In this document: piece after piece, positions 43,728 through 52,326 of the stretch
Position numbering within the stretch: the stretch's first letter is position 1
How the letters are laid out: each line of letters starts with the position of its first letter
From: Janthinobacterium sp. 17J80-10
GTDB taxonomy: Bacteria; Pseudomonadota; Gammaproteobacteria; Burkholderiales; Burkholderiaceae_D
Length of the DNA stretch: 64,000 bases
Direction of reading: 5' to 3'
Assembly: GCF_004114795.1 (NCBI RefSeq)
Contig: NZ_CP035311.1
Location: forward strand, 186,001-250,000
Translations under genes and position numbers: made by a program
The notes under the pieces: generated by a model
The model's input: the letters and a program-made list of their open reading frames with translations, nothing else
Databases searched by the model: none
Told to the model about the DNA's origin: nothing

Positions 43728-44579
43728 CTAGCGTCCGTTCCAGTGCACCAGCACCCGTTCCAGGCGATCCAGGATGAAATTGAGCAGCAGCCCGATTGCA
43801 CCGATCAGGGCAATGCCGATGAAAACCACCGGGATATGGAACAGCTGCGCCGCGTCGGCGATCATGAAGCCCAGGCCACGTTGCGCTCCCACGAGTTCGG
43901 CCGCGACCACCACGGCCCAGCTCAATGCCATCGCCACTTTCAAGCCCGTGAAGATCTGCGGCACGGCAGCCGGCAGCACCACCCGGAAAAAGATTTGCAA
44001 CCGGCTCAAGCCCAGCGATTGCGCCGCACGATGGTAGGCAATCGGCACGCCGGCGGCGCCGGCATGGGCATTCACCTGGGCATAGTTAAATGCCGTAAAG
44101 AAGATCAGCACGATCTTGCCCAATTCACCGAGACCGAAATACAGCACCGCCATGGGAATGAAGGCGATCGGCGGAATCGGCCGGACAAATGCCATCAGCG
44201 GCGACACCAGCGCGCTGCCGACGCGGCTGTAGCCGGTCAACAGCCCCAGCGGTATGCCCAGCAAGGCGCCAAGCGCAAATCCGGCAAGCGTGCGGCCGAG
44301 GCTGGCGCCGATGTGCGCGTACAGGGGGATATCCTTGTAGCCATCGGCAAGCAGCGCATTGAATGCGGCGAACATGCCCAGCGGGCTGGGCAGATAATCC
44401 GGGTCGATCCAGCTGCCGGCTGTCACCACGGTCCATACGATCAGCAGCGCGACGATCGCCGCCACCGAATAGACCCAGTCCGGCATTGCCCGGCGGCGCA
44501 CGCCGGGCGCATTGGCACGTGCGTCCCCGGCCTCGGCGCTGCGGCCATACTCGACAGTGGCAGTGGCTGAATTGCTCAT
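43728..44579 (-). CDS. ABC transporter permease, TauC/SsuC type
   Basis: 283 residues. About six transmembrane segments with the BPD_transp_1 region; AELVGAQRGLGFMIADAAQLF carries the EAA-like coupling motif. The family imports taurine, alkanesulfonates, nitrate-like anions or thiamine precursors. Its ATG shares one base with the stop of the binding-protein gene (TGATG), so translation is coupled. Last gene of the tauB-tauA-tauC-like operon. The neighbouring tauD suggests a sulfonate or sulfate-ester substrate. Confidence 0.92.
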   Translation of the reverse strand: MSNSATATVEYGRSAEAGDARANAPGVRRRAMPDWVYSVAAIVALLIVWTVVTAGSWIDPDYLPSPLGMFAAFNALLADGYKDIPLYAHIGASLGRTLAGFALGALLGIPLGLLTGYSRVGSALVSPLMAFVRPIPPIAFIPMAVLYFGLGELGKIVLIFFTAFNYAQVNAHAGAAGVPIAYHRAAQSLGLSRLQIFFRVVLPAAVPQIFTGLKVAMALSWAVVVAAELVGAQRGLGFMIADAAQLFHIPVVFIGIALIGAIGLLLNFILDRLERVLVHWNGR

Positions 44580-45646
44580 CAGCGCGCCTGCTTGAGATAG
44601 TTTTCGATGTAGGACGGATCGATCGCGGCGCGGATCTGTTCCCAGCTCAAGGGCGCGGGAATGGTGCCGGTTTCATGCAGGATTTCACCGGCCACATGCA
44701 GCTTGGCGGCCAGGCCGGCTTTCTGATCGACCAGCGACCAGCGCGTGCCCGGCGTGACTTCCTGCTTGAGCGTGGGCAGATTCGCGCCGCCAACCCGCTT
44801 GATCACCGTGCGGGCGACTTCCTTTGAAATCGACAGGCGCTTGGCCAGCGCATCGACCGCCAGCTCCGGGTTTTTCTCGATCAGGGCCAATGCTTCGGCG
44901 CGCACCTGCACCAGTTTCTGGCCTACTTCCGGGTGCTCTTTCAGGAATTGCGGCCGCGCGCCATACAGCGAGGGGCAGACGCCGCCATTGGGGCCGTATT
45001 CGTCATCGTAGCTGACGATGCGGTTGCCCTGCGTTTCCAGGATTTGCGGATAGGGCGCCCAGCCGACGCCGGCGTCGATGGCGCCGCTCTTGAAGGCATT
45101 GGCTTGCAACGGCGGCGCCAGGTTGACGACATTCAGGCTTTTGGGCGAGATGCCATTCTTGCGGGCGATCAGGCCGAACGCCACTTGGGCGCAGGTTCCC
45201 GAGGCGACACCGATGGCCTTCGCTTGCGCGATGTCGCGGTAGCTCTTGACGGGCGAATTGGCGCTGACCACCAGCGCTTCGCCGGCAGAGGTATCCACTT
45301 CCCAGCCGATGAATGTCAGCGGAATTTTCTGTCCCAGCGCAAACACCGTTGCCAGGCCCGTCGAAAAGACGTCGATATCGCCGCTCTTGAGTCCAGCGAG
45401 CAGCGGCGCGCCTGTCGGGAACCAGTAGAACTCGGGATCCAGGCCAGCCTTCTTGAACAAGCCCTGTTCGATGGCGACATACAGCACGAAATAGTCTGCG
45501 GTCGGCGCGCCCCACTTGAACTTGAGCGGCTCGGCAGATTGCGCGAAGGCAGGCGCAGCCGCGACAGCGCCAAGCAGCGAGGCGGCGCACACGGCCGTTG
45601 CCAGCAATTTGCGCGCAAAGGACTTTTTCGGGGTGACTGGTTTCAT
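44579..45646 (-). CDS. ABC transporter substrate-binding protein, TauA/SsuA type
   Basis: 355 residues. A Sec signal peptide (LLATAVCAASLLGAVAAAPAFA, cleavage near residue 35) precedes a periplasmic binding fold: KWGAPTADYFVLYVAIEQGLF, GLKSGDIDVFSTGLAT, NAFKSGAIDAGVGWAPYPQ. The pattern is that of the TauA/SsuA/NrtA-like class. AGGAACGTCAAA before ATG 45646 sets the start; a frame reaching 46327 would run antisense-like through tauB and is rejected. The ligand cannot be told from sequence; a sulfonate is likely from context. Confidence 0.92.
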   Translation of the reverse strand: MKPVTPKKSFARKLLATAVCAASLLGAVAAAPAFAQSAEPLKFKWGAPTADYFVLYVAIEQGLFKKAGLDPEFYWFPTGAPLLAGLKSGDIDVFSTGLATVFALGQKIPLTFIGWEVDTSAGEALVVSANSPVKSYRDIAQAKAIGVASGTCAQVAFGLIARKNGISPKSLNVVNLAPPLQANAFKSGAIDAGVGWAPYPQILETQGNRIVSYDDEYGPNGGVCPSLYGARPQFLKEHPEVGQKLVQVRAEALALIEKNPELAVDALAKRLSISKEVARTVIKRVGGANLPTLKQEVTPGTRWSLVDQKAGLAAKLHVAGEILHETGTIPAPLSWEQIRAAIDPSYIENYLKQAR

Positions 45647-45663
45647 TTTGACGTTCCTATCAA

Positions 45664-46512
45664 TTAGGTGAGGATGGGGGAAGCAGCACGAGCGGTGCGT
45701 ACCTCGTTCTGTACGGCCTGCAACAGGCGGCTTTGCAATGCAATGAATTCCGGACTCGACAGGAATTCCTGCGAGCGTGGCTTGGGCGTATGCACCGGCA
45801 CTTCGAGCGTGACGCGGCCGGGCCTGCTGCTCATGACCAGCACGCGGTCTGCCACAAAGATCGCCTCGGTCACATCGTGGGTGATGAAAAACACGGTTGG
45901 GCGATGCTCCTGCCACAGCTGCAGCAAGAGTTCCTGCATCTGAATGCGCGTCTGGTAGTCGAGCGCGCCGAAAGGCTCGTCCATCAACAGGATGCGCGGC
46001 TGCGACACCAGCGCGCGGGCGATTTGCACGCGCTGCTGCATGCCGCCGGAAAGCTGGTACGGGTAATGGTTTTCGAATCCTGCCAGGCCCACTTCGGCCA
46101 GCAGTTCGCGCGCCCGGCGGGTATAGGTTTGCTTGTCGATGCCGCGCGATTTGAGGCCGAGCACCGTGTTGTCGAATACGCTCAGCCAGGGAAACAGCGC
46201 GCCATGCTGGAAAACGATGGCGCGATCCGGATTGGTGCCATGCACTTCCTGGCCATCCAGCAGGACGCGGCCCTGGGTGGGCTCCTCGAAGCCGGCGATC
46301 AGGTTCAGCGCCGAGGATTTGCCGCAACCTGTCGGGCCGAGCACGGCCACGATTTCCGAAGGTGCGATGCTCAGCCTGAGATCATCCAGCGCCAGCGTTC
46401 CCGGCTGGCCGGCCTTGCCTTCATAGCGCTTGCTGACCCCGTCGAATACGATGCGGCCGGCATGCACCGCGCTTGCGCGGGGATTTTCCTGGAAACTTAA
46501 AGGTAATGTCAT
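45664..46512 (-). CDS. ABC transporter ATPase, TauB/SsuB type
   Basis: 282 residues. Walker A GPTGCGKS (59-66), Q-loop [11 protein letters not shown], signature LSGGMQQR, Walker [13 protein letters not shown] and switch histidine ITHDV are all intact. It energises import through the downstream permease. First gene of the operon; it begins 56 bp from an operator-like site (46568-46587). Confidence 0.94.
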   Translation of the reverse strand: MTLPLSFQENPRASAVHAGRIVFDGVSKRYEGKAGQPGTLALDDLRLSIAPSEIVAVLGPTGCGKSSALNLIAGFEEPTQGRVLLDGQEVHGTNPDRAIVFQHGALFPWLSVFDNTVLGLKSRGIDKQTYTRRARELLAEVGLAGFENHYPYQLSGGMQQRVQIARALVSQPRILLMDEPFGALDYQTRIQMQELLLQLWQEHRPTVFFITHDVTEAIFVADRVLVMSSRPGRVTLEVPVHTPKPRSQEFLSSPEFIALQSRLLQAVQNEVRTARAASPILT

Positions 46513-46567
46513 AGGTAAAGCTCCTGCCTTGGTTAGGATTCAGTATGTCGACAAGGAAGGTAAAAAT

Positions 46568-46587
46568 ATGTCGTGAAGGCGACAAAT
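46568..46587. promoter_or_regulatory. Operator-like site upstream of tauB (variant)
   Basis: ATGTCGT-GAAG-GCGACAA matches the perfect site at 48712-48733 with a 7-4-7 geometry; the right half is identical and the left half matches 5 of 7. It lies 56-75 bp upstream of the tauB start. Likely bound by the Crp/Fnr-family regulator encoded at 48776. Confidence 0.6.
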
Positions 46588-46690
46588 AACCCATGATCAT
46601 TTCAAATAATAATCAACAATAAACTCATAATGATTTTTAGTAATATAGATTTTGGCTTGTCACCCATAAAAAGGCACGGCTTCGCCCAAT

Positions 46691-46713
46691 AAAAAAACGG
46701 CCGCAAGGGCCGT
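46691..46713 (-). terminator. Terminator after the tauD-hydrolase operon
   Basis: On the minus strand ACGGCC (46713-46708) pairs with GGCCGT (46702-46697), loop CTTGC, followed by a run of seven T. It sits 31 bp beyond the hydrolase stop and insulates that operon from tauBAC. Confidence 0.92.
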
Positions 46714-46744
46714 GTGATTGAGTAGGATCAGCTTCGCGGCGCCG

Positions 46745-47623
46745 CTAGCTGCGCAACCAGTCGCCTATCAGCGCGGCGCTCTGCTCCGCTGCCTCGCGCT
46801 GGGGGAAATGCCCGACTCCGGGCAAGACGATGCGGCGGTAGGGGCCGGTAAACCAGGCATGGCTGCCGGCGGAACTGTCGACGGTAATGCAGCCATCGGC
46901 TTCGCCGTGGATCAGCAAGGTGGGCACGGCAATCTTCGGCGTTTCCTGCTGGCGCGCGTCCAGGGCGGCGTAGCGCGGGTCGGCCTCGGCCAGGCCCCAG
47001 CGGTGGCGATAGCCATGCAGGGTCATGTCGAGCCAGTCCGGATTGTCAAAGCCGGCCGCGGCGGCATCGAATTCGGCATCACTGAATTGCCAGGCGGGCG
47101 ACCAGCTTTGCCATAACTCCCGGCACAGGCTGCGCCGGTCGGCTTGCAACGCCGCGACGCCCTGCGGATGCGCGAAAAACCACTGGTACCAGAATTGCCG
47201 CGCCTGCTGGAACGACAATTTGCCGCCGCCATAGCCGATCGACAGGCTGACGTAGCGCGTGAGACGCGACGCCGCCTGCGCCGCCAGCACATAGCCCGCG
47301 CGCGCGCCCCAGTCGTGGCCGACCATGGCGAAGGTGGGCAAGCCGAGCTGGTCGGCCAGGTCCAGCACATCCTGCGCCAGCGCGGTGATTTGCGCACTGC
47401 GCGGGGTGTCGGCATGCAGGAAGCGGTTGGGCCCGAAACCGCGCAAATACGGCGCAATGGTGCGAAAGCCTGCGGCATTGAGGCGTGCCGCAGTCTGCGT
47501 CCACGTCGCGATGCCATCGGGCCAGCCGTGCAAGAGGATAACGGGTTCGCCATCGCGCGGACCGGTATCGGCATAGTGGATTTCCAGCAGCCCGGTACGG
47601 ACCGATTGCAATGCGCTCGTCAT
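46745..47623 (-). CDS. Alpha/beta hydrolase, haloalkane dehalogenase/epoxide hydrolase type
   Basis: 292 residues. HGWPDG (32-37) is the oxyanion loop and GHDWGA (102-107) carries an Asp nucleophile (D104), as in dehalogenases and epoxide hydrolases rather than a Ser esterase. GEADGCI and GVGHFPQ supply the probable acid and His. The start is one of two adjacent ATGs; 47623 has better spacing from AGGGG. It begins 13 bp after tauD and shares its transcript, so it may process a product or co-substrate of the sulfonate/sulfate-ester pathway. The exact substrate is unknown. Confidence 0.88.
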   Translation of the reverse strand: MTSALQSVRTGLLEIHYADTGPRDGEPVILLHGWPDGIATWTQTAARLNAAGFRTIAPYLRGFGPNRFLHADTPRSAQITALAQDVLDLADQLGLPTFAMVGHDWGARAGYVLAAQAASRLTRYVSLSIGYGGGKLSFQQARQFWYQWFFAHPQGVAALQADRRSLCRELWQSWSPAWQFSDAEFDAAAAGFDNPDWLDMTLHGYRHRWGLAEADPRYAALDARQQETPKIAVPTLLIHGEADGCITVDSSAGSHAWFTGPYRRIVLPGVGHFPQREAAEQSAALIGDWLRS

Positions 47624-47636
47624 CATTGCCCCTGCA

Positions 47637-48596
47637 TTATTCGCCGTACGCCTTGGTGCTGACGCGATTTTCAGCGCCGACGACCTTGAGCAGGCTGTCG
47701 CCTTCCTGTTCCGAGCCGCGCACATTGAAGGTGACGCGCTGGTTGACGCGGCGATGCGGCCAATAGTCGGCAAGGGCGTAATGCTGGGTGGTGCGGTTAT
47801 CCCAGACGGCGATGCCGTTGAGTTCCCACTTGTGCGAATAGATGAACTCGGGCTGCTTCAGCCATTGCGTCAGGAATCGCAGGATTTCCCGGCTTTCCAG
47901 GGGCGACACGCCATTGATATTGCGGGTGAAGGTTTCGTTGACGAACAACACTTCCTTGCCCGATTCGGGATGTGGGCGCACCACCGGATGCGCAATCGGC
48001 CCGAAGTGCTGGATGGCCTTGGCCAGCACGTCTTCTCCCAGGCCGGCCAGGTAGTTGCGCCAGTTGCTCACTTCCCAGGTATGGTTCGCGGTCAGGCCGC
48101 GCAGATATTCCTGCAGGCCCGGCGAGAGCGCCTGGAAAGCCTTGCTGAGGCTTGCCCAGGCCGTATTGCCGCCGACGGAAGGCCCTTCGGTGATCTGGAT
48201 CACGGTGCCGGCCGGCGGCTCGGCAACCCAGCTCACGTCGGTGTGCCAGTGGTCGATCGACGGCGGGCGCGTCTCGTCGGTGACGATCAGCTCGATCTGG
48301 CTATGGCCATCCTTGCGCGGAAAGTAGGCGCCTTGCGCCACGGGGCCAAATACCGCCGCCAGGTCCAGGTGCTGTTGCGGCGTCAATTCCTGCGGCGGGA
48401 AAAACAGCACCTCGAAATCCAGCAGTGCCTGGTAAAGCTCTTCGCGCACAGCGGCCGAGAGGGGCTGCTGCAAATCCACGCCCTCGATATGCGCGGCAAA
48501 ATTGGGCAGTTGCGGCACGGGACGGATGTGCTTGTAGCGCTCTTCGACGGGAATGATGGCAGCGACGGATTTCGCGGTGCGGTGTGCAATGGTCAT
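47637..48596 (-). CDS. TauD/TfdA family Fe(II)/2-oxoglutarate dioxygenase
   Basis: 319 residues. The metal-binding HxD is HTD (118-120, in IDHWHTDVSW); the distal His is ~281 in DYWPHRRVNQR, which also carries the 2-oxoglutarate-binding Arg. Enzymes of this family release sulfite or sulfate from taurine, alkanesulfonates or alkyl sulfates (TauD, AtsK). AGGAT before ATG 48596 supports the start. First gene of a two-gene operon with the alpha/beta hydrolase, divergent from a Crp-type regulator, next to an ABC importer of the matching type. The substrate is not determined. Confidence 0.93.
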   Translation of the reverse strand: MTIAHRTAKSVAAIIPVEERYKHIRPVPQLPNFAAHIEGVDLQQPLSAAVREELYQALLDFEVLFFPPQELTPQQHLDLAAVFGPVAQGAYFPRKDGHSQIELIVTDETRPPSIDHWHTDVSWVAEPPAGTVIQITEGPSVGGNTAWASLSKAFQALSPGLQEYLRGLTANHTWEVSNWRNYLAGLGEDVLAKAIQHFGPIAHPVVRPHPESGKEVLFVNETFTRNINGVSPLESREILRFLTQWLKQPEFIYSHKWELNGIAVWDNRTTQHYALADYWPHRRVNQRVTFNVRGSEQEGDSLLKVVGAENRVSTKAYGE

Positions 48597-48711
48597 GACG
48601 GTGATCCTCAAGATTGTTGACAGGGGTTGGCTCAACAAGCCCTGGCGCTGCAGCGTCGCGGTTTGTTTTAGGCCTCTGGTGTGTCACAGTATGGAGAATT
48701 CCCGACACAAA

Positions 48712-48733
48712 ATTTGTCGCATATGCGACAAAT
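48712..48733. promoter_or_regulatory. Perfect 22-bp palindrome TTGTCGC-N4-GCGACAA
   Basis: A perfect inverted repeat with halves TTGTCGC (48714-48720) and GCGACAA (48725-48731) around ATAT, extended by AT on each side. It lies in the divergent region, 43 bp before the regulator ATG and about 116 bp before tauD. A related site precedes tauB. The dyad and spacing suit a dimeric Crp/Fnr-family protein; autoregulation is likely. Confidence 0.8.
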
Positions 48734-48775
48734 AACGTATATTTAGATCGCATATGAATAATCGATAAACGAGTT

Positions 48776-49486
48776 ATGACTTTAAGTAATATTCCCTGGT
48801 ACTGGAACCGCATCCAGTTGTTCGATGGCGTGGCGGAGGCGCAGCGGACTTTTATCGGCAGCGCCGAGCGGCTGGAATTCCGGCGCGGACAGGTCATTTT
48901 TGGCGCCAGCGATCCGGCAAACTACGTCTATTTTCTTGAACAGGGCAGCGTCAAGATTTATCACCTGAGCCCCGATGGCGAAGTCACCATTTTCTGGTTT
49001 TGCGTGCCGGGGGAGTTATTCGGCGCAGGCGGCCTGGCCGGCGCGGAGCGGCAGTCGGTCCATGCCCTGGCGACCACGCGCACGGTGGTGTATGCCTTGA
49101 AGCGTGGCGATTTCGATGACATCTTGCGCGCTCACCCGCAACTGGCCATCAATGTTCTCAGGCTGGTCGGCGCGCGCCTGCGCCTGGCGTGCGACGCCGT
49201 GACGGACAACGCCACGCGGCGCACCGATGCGCGGCTGGCGCGGATCCTGTTGCGCCTGGCGCAGCAATGGGGCAGCCAGTCCGGCACGGCGGTGCATTTC
49301 GGCGCGCCGATCACGAACCAGGAACTGGCCAACATGGTGGGCGCCAGCAGGCAGACGGTCAACCGCATCCTGAAGGATTTTCAACACGCCGGCTGGCTGG
49401 ACTTTGATCGCAGGAAGATCATCCTGCTGCAACCGGCCACCCTGTATGACCTGGTCAATGCCGACCAGACGCGCCGCAACGACTAA
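48776..49486 (+). CDS. Crp/Fnr family transcriptional regulator
   Basis: 236 residues. A cNMP-binding-type beta-roll (~25-120: FRRGQVIFGASDPANYVYFLEQGSVKIY split at start, PDGEVTIFWFCVPGELFGAGGLAG) and a dimerisation helix lead to a Crp-type winged helix (~180-207: TNQELANMVGASRQTVNRIL). No N-terminal Cys cluster, so it is not an oxygen-sensing Fnr. It is divergent from tauD with a perfect palindrome between, making it the probable regulator of the tauD and tauBAC operons. Confidence 0.92.
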   Translation: MTLSNIPWYWNRIQLFDGVAEAQRTFIGSAERLEFRRGQVIFGASDPANYVYFLEQGSVKIYHLSPDGEVTIFWFCVPGELFGAGGLAGAERQSVHALATTRTVVYALKRGDFDDILRAHPQLAINVLRLVGARLRLACDAVTDNATRRTDARLARILLRLAQQWGSQSGTAVHFGAPITNQELANMVGASRQTVNRILKDFQHAGWLDFDRRKIILLQPATLYDLVNADQTRRND

Positions 49487-49511
49487 ACGCTTTGGCGCAC
49501 GGCGCGGCGGC

Positions 49512-51560
49512 TCACGCCGCCTTCGGCTTTTGCAACAGCGCCTTCAAATTCGCCAGCCGGTTCTGCGGCGTGATCACTTCATCTTCTGCGGGGAGCGCAT
49601 CACCCTCGTCCAGCTTCATTTCCTTGATGAAGCGCGACACATCGCAATTGACCGTTTCGCGCGCGCGCTTGCGTTTCTTGCACCAGCTGATGTGCAGGCT
49701 GCGCTGCGCCCGCGTGATGCCCACGTACATCAGGCGCCGCTCTTCCTCGATGCGCGCGCCCAGCGTCTCGATGGGCGCATCCGGGTCGCCCTTGTGCGGC
49801 AGGATGCCCTCTTCCACGCCCACCAGGAAAACGTGCGGATATTCCAGGCCCTTGGACGCATGCAGGGTCGACATGCGCACCGCATCGGGCTCTTCGTCGC
49901 GGCCTTCGAGCATGGTCATCAGCGCCACCATTTGCGTCAGTTCCAGCAAGCTCTTTTCTTCGCCGGTGCCATCACGCCCGCCCTTGCCTTTTTCCTTCAG
50001 CCAGTTGGTGAAGTCCAGCACGTTTTGCCACTTGCTTTGCGCTGCGCGCTCATCGAAGGCATCGTACAGGTAGCCTTCGTAATTGATCTCCTTCATCATC
50101 TCGTCGAGCAGCTCGGCGGCGCTTTCGCCGCGCTTGGCAGCGCGCGCTTCGACCTGGTTGATGAAGTTGCAGAATTCGCGCAAGGGATGCAACTGGCGGT
50201 CGGCCAGCTTGGCTTCGATGCCGCCCTTGAACACCGCCTCGAACAGCGAGCATTGCCACTGGCCGGAGAAGGAACCCAGCGCTTCCAGGGTTGACTGGCC
50301 AACGCCGCGCTTGGGCGTGGTGACGGCGCGGATGAATGCGGGATCATCGTCGGCATTGGCCACCAGGCGCAGGTAGCTGATGATGTCCTTGATTTCGGCG
50401 CGGTCGAAAAAACTCTGGCCGCCGGAGATCGTATAGGGAATGCGTTCCTTGCGCAGCGCCTGTTCAATGATGCGCGCCTGGTGGTTGCCGCGGTACAGGA
50501 TGGCGTAGTCGGAAAACTTGGCGCGCCGTTCGAAGCGGTGCGCCGAGAGCATGATCGCGACCTGCTCGGCTTCGTGGTCATCGTCCTGCATGGCCATGAC
50601 CTTGATCGGGTCGCCCAGGCCATGCTCGGACCACAGCGATTTCTCGAACAGCTTGGGGTTGTTGCCAATGACCGCGTTGGCGGCCTGCAGGATGCGCGTG
50701 GTGGAACGGTAATTCTGTTCCAGCTTGATGACCTTCAGGTCGGGAAAATCGACCTGCAGGGTCTTCAGGTTTTCGATGGTGGCGCCGCGCCAGGCATAGA
50801 TCGCCTGGTCGTCGTCGCCCACCGCGGTAAACAAGGGTTTCTTGCCGACGCCGGTCACAAGGAGCTTCACCAGTTCGTACTGGCAAGTGTTGGTATCCTG
50901 GTATTCGTCCACCAGCAGGTAACGCAGTTTGCGTTGCCAGCGGTCGCGCACGGCTTCATTGCTCTTGAACAGTTCCACCGGCAAGCGGATCAGGTCATCG
51001 AAGTCGACGGCCTGGTACGCCGCCAGCGTGGCGACATAGCTGCGGTAAATGCGCCCGGCCTGCGCTTCCTCTTCGGTGACGGCATTTTTGATGGCGTCGT
51101 CGGGGCTGACCAGGCCATTCTTCCACAGCGACATGGCGTTCTGGATGCGCCGCACTTCCTGCTTGTCGGTGGTAATCGCCAGGTCTTGCACCAGCGAAAA
51201 ACAGTCGTCGCTATCCATGATGGAAAAGCGGTCCTTCAAGCCCAGTTCGCGGGATTCACGGCGCAGGATATTCACGCCCAGCGAGTGGAAGGTCGAGACA
51301 GTGAGCTGCTTGGCATGGCGCGGCTCTTTGAGCTGCTTGGCCAGGCGTTCCTGCATTTCGGTGGCAGCCTTGTTGGTGAAGGTCAGCGCAGCGATGTTGC
51401 GGGGGTCGTAGCCGCGGTCCTCGATCAGGTGCGTGATCTTTTGCGTGATCACGCGCGTCTTGCCCGAGCCGGCGCCCGCCAGCACCAGGCAAGGACCATC
51501 AAGGTATTTGACCGCTTCGCTTTGCGGGGCGTTCAGGCCGAAAGAAGGGGGATGGGACAT
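49512..51560 (-). CDS. rep: ATP-dependent DNA helicase Rep (UvrD/Rep family)
   Basis: 682 residues, Rep-like length. Motif I GAGSGKTR (~28-35), motif Ia ALTFTNKAA, motif II LLVDEYQDTN, motif III DDDQAIYAWRGA, motif IV QNYRSTTRI, STLHASKGLEY (motif V) and EERRLMYVGITRAQ (motif VI) are all intact. It is a 3'-5' SF1A helicase that removes protein roadblocks and helps replication restart, working in the same process as PriA encoded at 58324. Convergent with the Crp gene. Confidence 0.95.
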   Translation of the reverse strand: MSHPPSFGLNAPQSEAVKYLDGPCLVLAGAGSGKTRVITQKITHLIEDRGYDPRNIAALTFTNKAATEMQERLAKQLKEPRHAKQLTVSTFHSLGVNILRRESRELGLKDRFSIMDSDDCFSLVQDLAITTDKQEVRRIQNAMSLWKNGLVSPDDAIKNAVTEEEAQAGRIYRSYVATLAAYQAVDFDDLIRLPVELFKSNEAVRDRWQRKLRYLLVDEYQDTNTCQYELVKLLVTGVGKKPLFTAVGDDDQAIYAWRGATIENLKTLQVDFPDLKVIKLEQNYRSTTRILQAANAVIGNNPKLFEKSLWSEHGLGDPIKVMAMQDDDHEAEQVAIMLSAHRFERRAKFSDYAILYRGNHQARIIEQALRKERIPYTISGGQSFFDRAEIKDIISYLRLVANADDDPAFIRAVTTPKRGVGQSTLEALGSFSGQWQCSLFEAVFKGGIEAKLADRQLHPLREFCNFINQVEARAAKRGESAAELLDEMMKEINYEGYLYDAFDERAAQSKWQNVLDFTNWLKEKGKGGRDGTGEEKSLLELTQMVALMTMLEGRDEEPDAVRMSTLHASKGLEYPHVFLVGVEEGILPHKGDPDAPIETLGARIEEERRLMYVGITRAQRSLHISWCKKRKRARETVNCDVSRFIKEMKLDEGDALPAEDEVITPQNRLANLKALLQKPKAA

Positions 51561-51659
51561 GCGACAAACCGAGGAAAGAGCAGCGCCACATTGTAGCAGT
51601 GCACCGCCACCGATTTGCCGGCACGAAAAATTAAATGCCGCGCGGGCACGACAACCGCC

Positions 51660-52106
51660 CTAAATGCCCCTTTTGAGCGGAAGCGAGGCGGTCGCCGTGT
51701 TGTCAATACGCAAGGCCGCGGCACGTACCAGGCGCAGTTGCCCCGGTTCCTCGGCCCGCAGGTTCAGGTTGGCGCGAACCCAGCGCTTGTGCTGTTCCTT
51801 CCAGTGGCGCAAGAGGGTCGCGGGATAATGCGCGCCCCGGTTGCGGCTGGTGGTTTCGGCGCACTTGGCGCACAGGAAAATGGCATTGTCGATGGCCTTG
51901 CGCTGGTTGCCGTTCATGGCAGCATCATGGCGCGGGCCGCCTTCGGCACCGCAAATGGCCACTGCGCGGCCGCGGTAAGTCACCTTGCTTGCCTCGTCAC
52001 CCACCAGGCGCAAGGTCAGGCAACGGCACTCGGGATTGCTGCAAATGTAGGCAGCGCGCTGCGCCAGCGCGGTTTTGACCGATTTGGAAAAGTCGATGGC
52101 TGTCAT
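51660..52106 (-). CDS. Degenerate HNH-like zinc-finger protein
   Basis: 148 residues. It aligns by eye to a known HNH-endonuclease group: AAYICSNPECRCLTL, then GGPRHDAAMNGNQRKAIDNAIFLCAKC and a C-terminal LLRHWKEQHKRW helix. The four zinc cysteines (22, 27, 79, 82) are kept, but the usual catalytic His of the AHI motif reads VAI, and the His after the second CxxC is Ala. Nuclease activity is therefore doubtful; a DNA-binding zinc finger is possible. ATG 52106 follows GGGGACG. It stands between rep and a WG-repeat gene. Confidence 0.7.
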   Translation of the reverse strand: MTAIDFSKSVKTALAQRAAYICSNPECRCLTLRLVGDEASKVTYRGRAVAICGAEGGPRHDAAMNGNQRKAIDNAIFLCAKCAETTSRNRGAHYPATLLRHWKEQHKRWVRANLNLRAEEPGQLRLVRAAALRIDNTATASLPLKRGI

Positions 52107-52273
52107 GGTGCGTCCCCGAAATGTGTTCTTGTCTTGCGGCAGGCACACGCCTGCAACGATTTACGCTTTCTTCTCCGTCATGCCTTGATTGTGTGCAGAA
52201 CATCGTGGGGCGTTGCGAGGAGAATAAGGATCGTCGCCTGGTGCAGATGGTAGCGCCGCACTGCACTGGTGCA

Positions 52274-52296
52274 CATCCCATAAATATGGGAGAAAA
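52274..52296 (+). repeat. 23-bp dispersed element, copy 2
   Basis: A CATCCCATAAATATGGGAG... element with the same CCCAT/ATGGG stem and AGAAAA tail as 43698-43720 (one mismatch). Here it lies 31 bp upstream of the WG-repeat gene, where it could act on its transcription or mRNA. Confidence 0.6.
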
Positions 52297-52326
52297 CCTA
52301 AAAAAACTCCCTGATAGGGTCGCCTC

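Noticed and set aside
43628-43801. Upstream extension of the DUF4234-like gene
   Set aside because: Enters the tauC gene; GTG at 43627 has an ideal GGAGG site.
44579-46327. 582-codon minus-strand frame covering tauA plus extra N-terminus
   Set aside because: The extra 227 residues overlap tauB in another frame; signal peptide and ribosome site place the tauA start at 45646.
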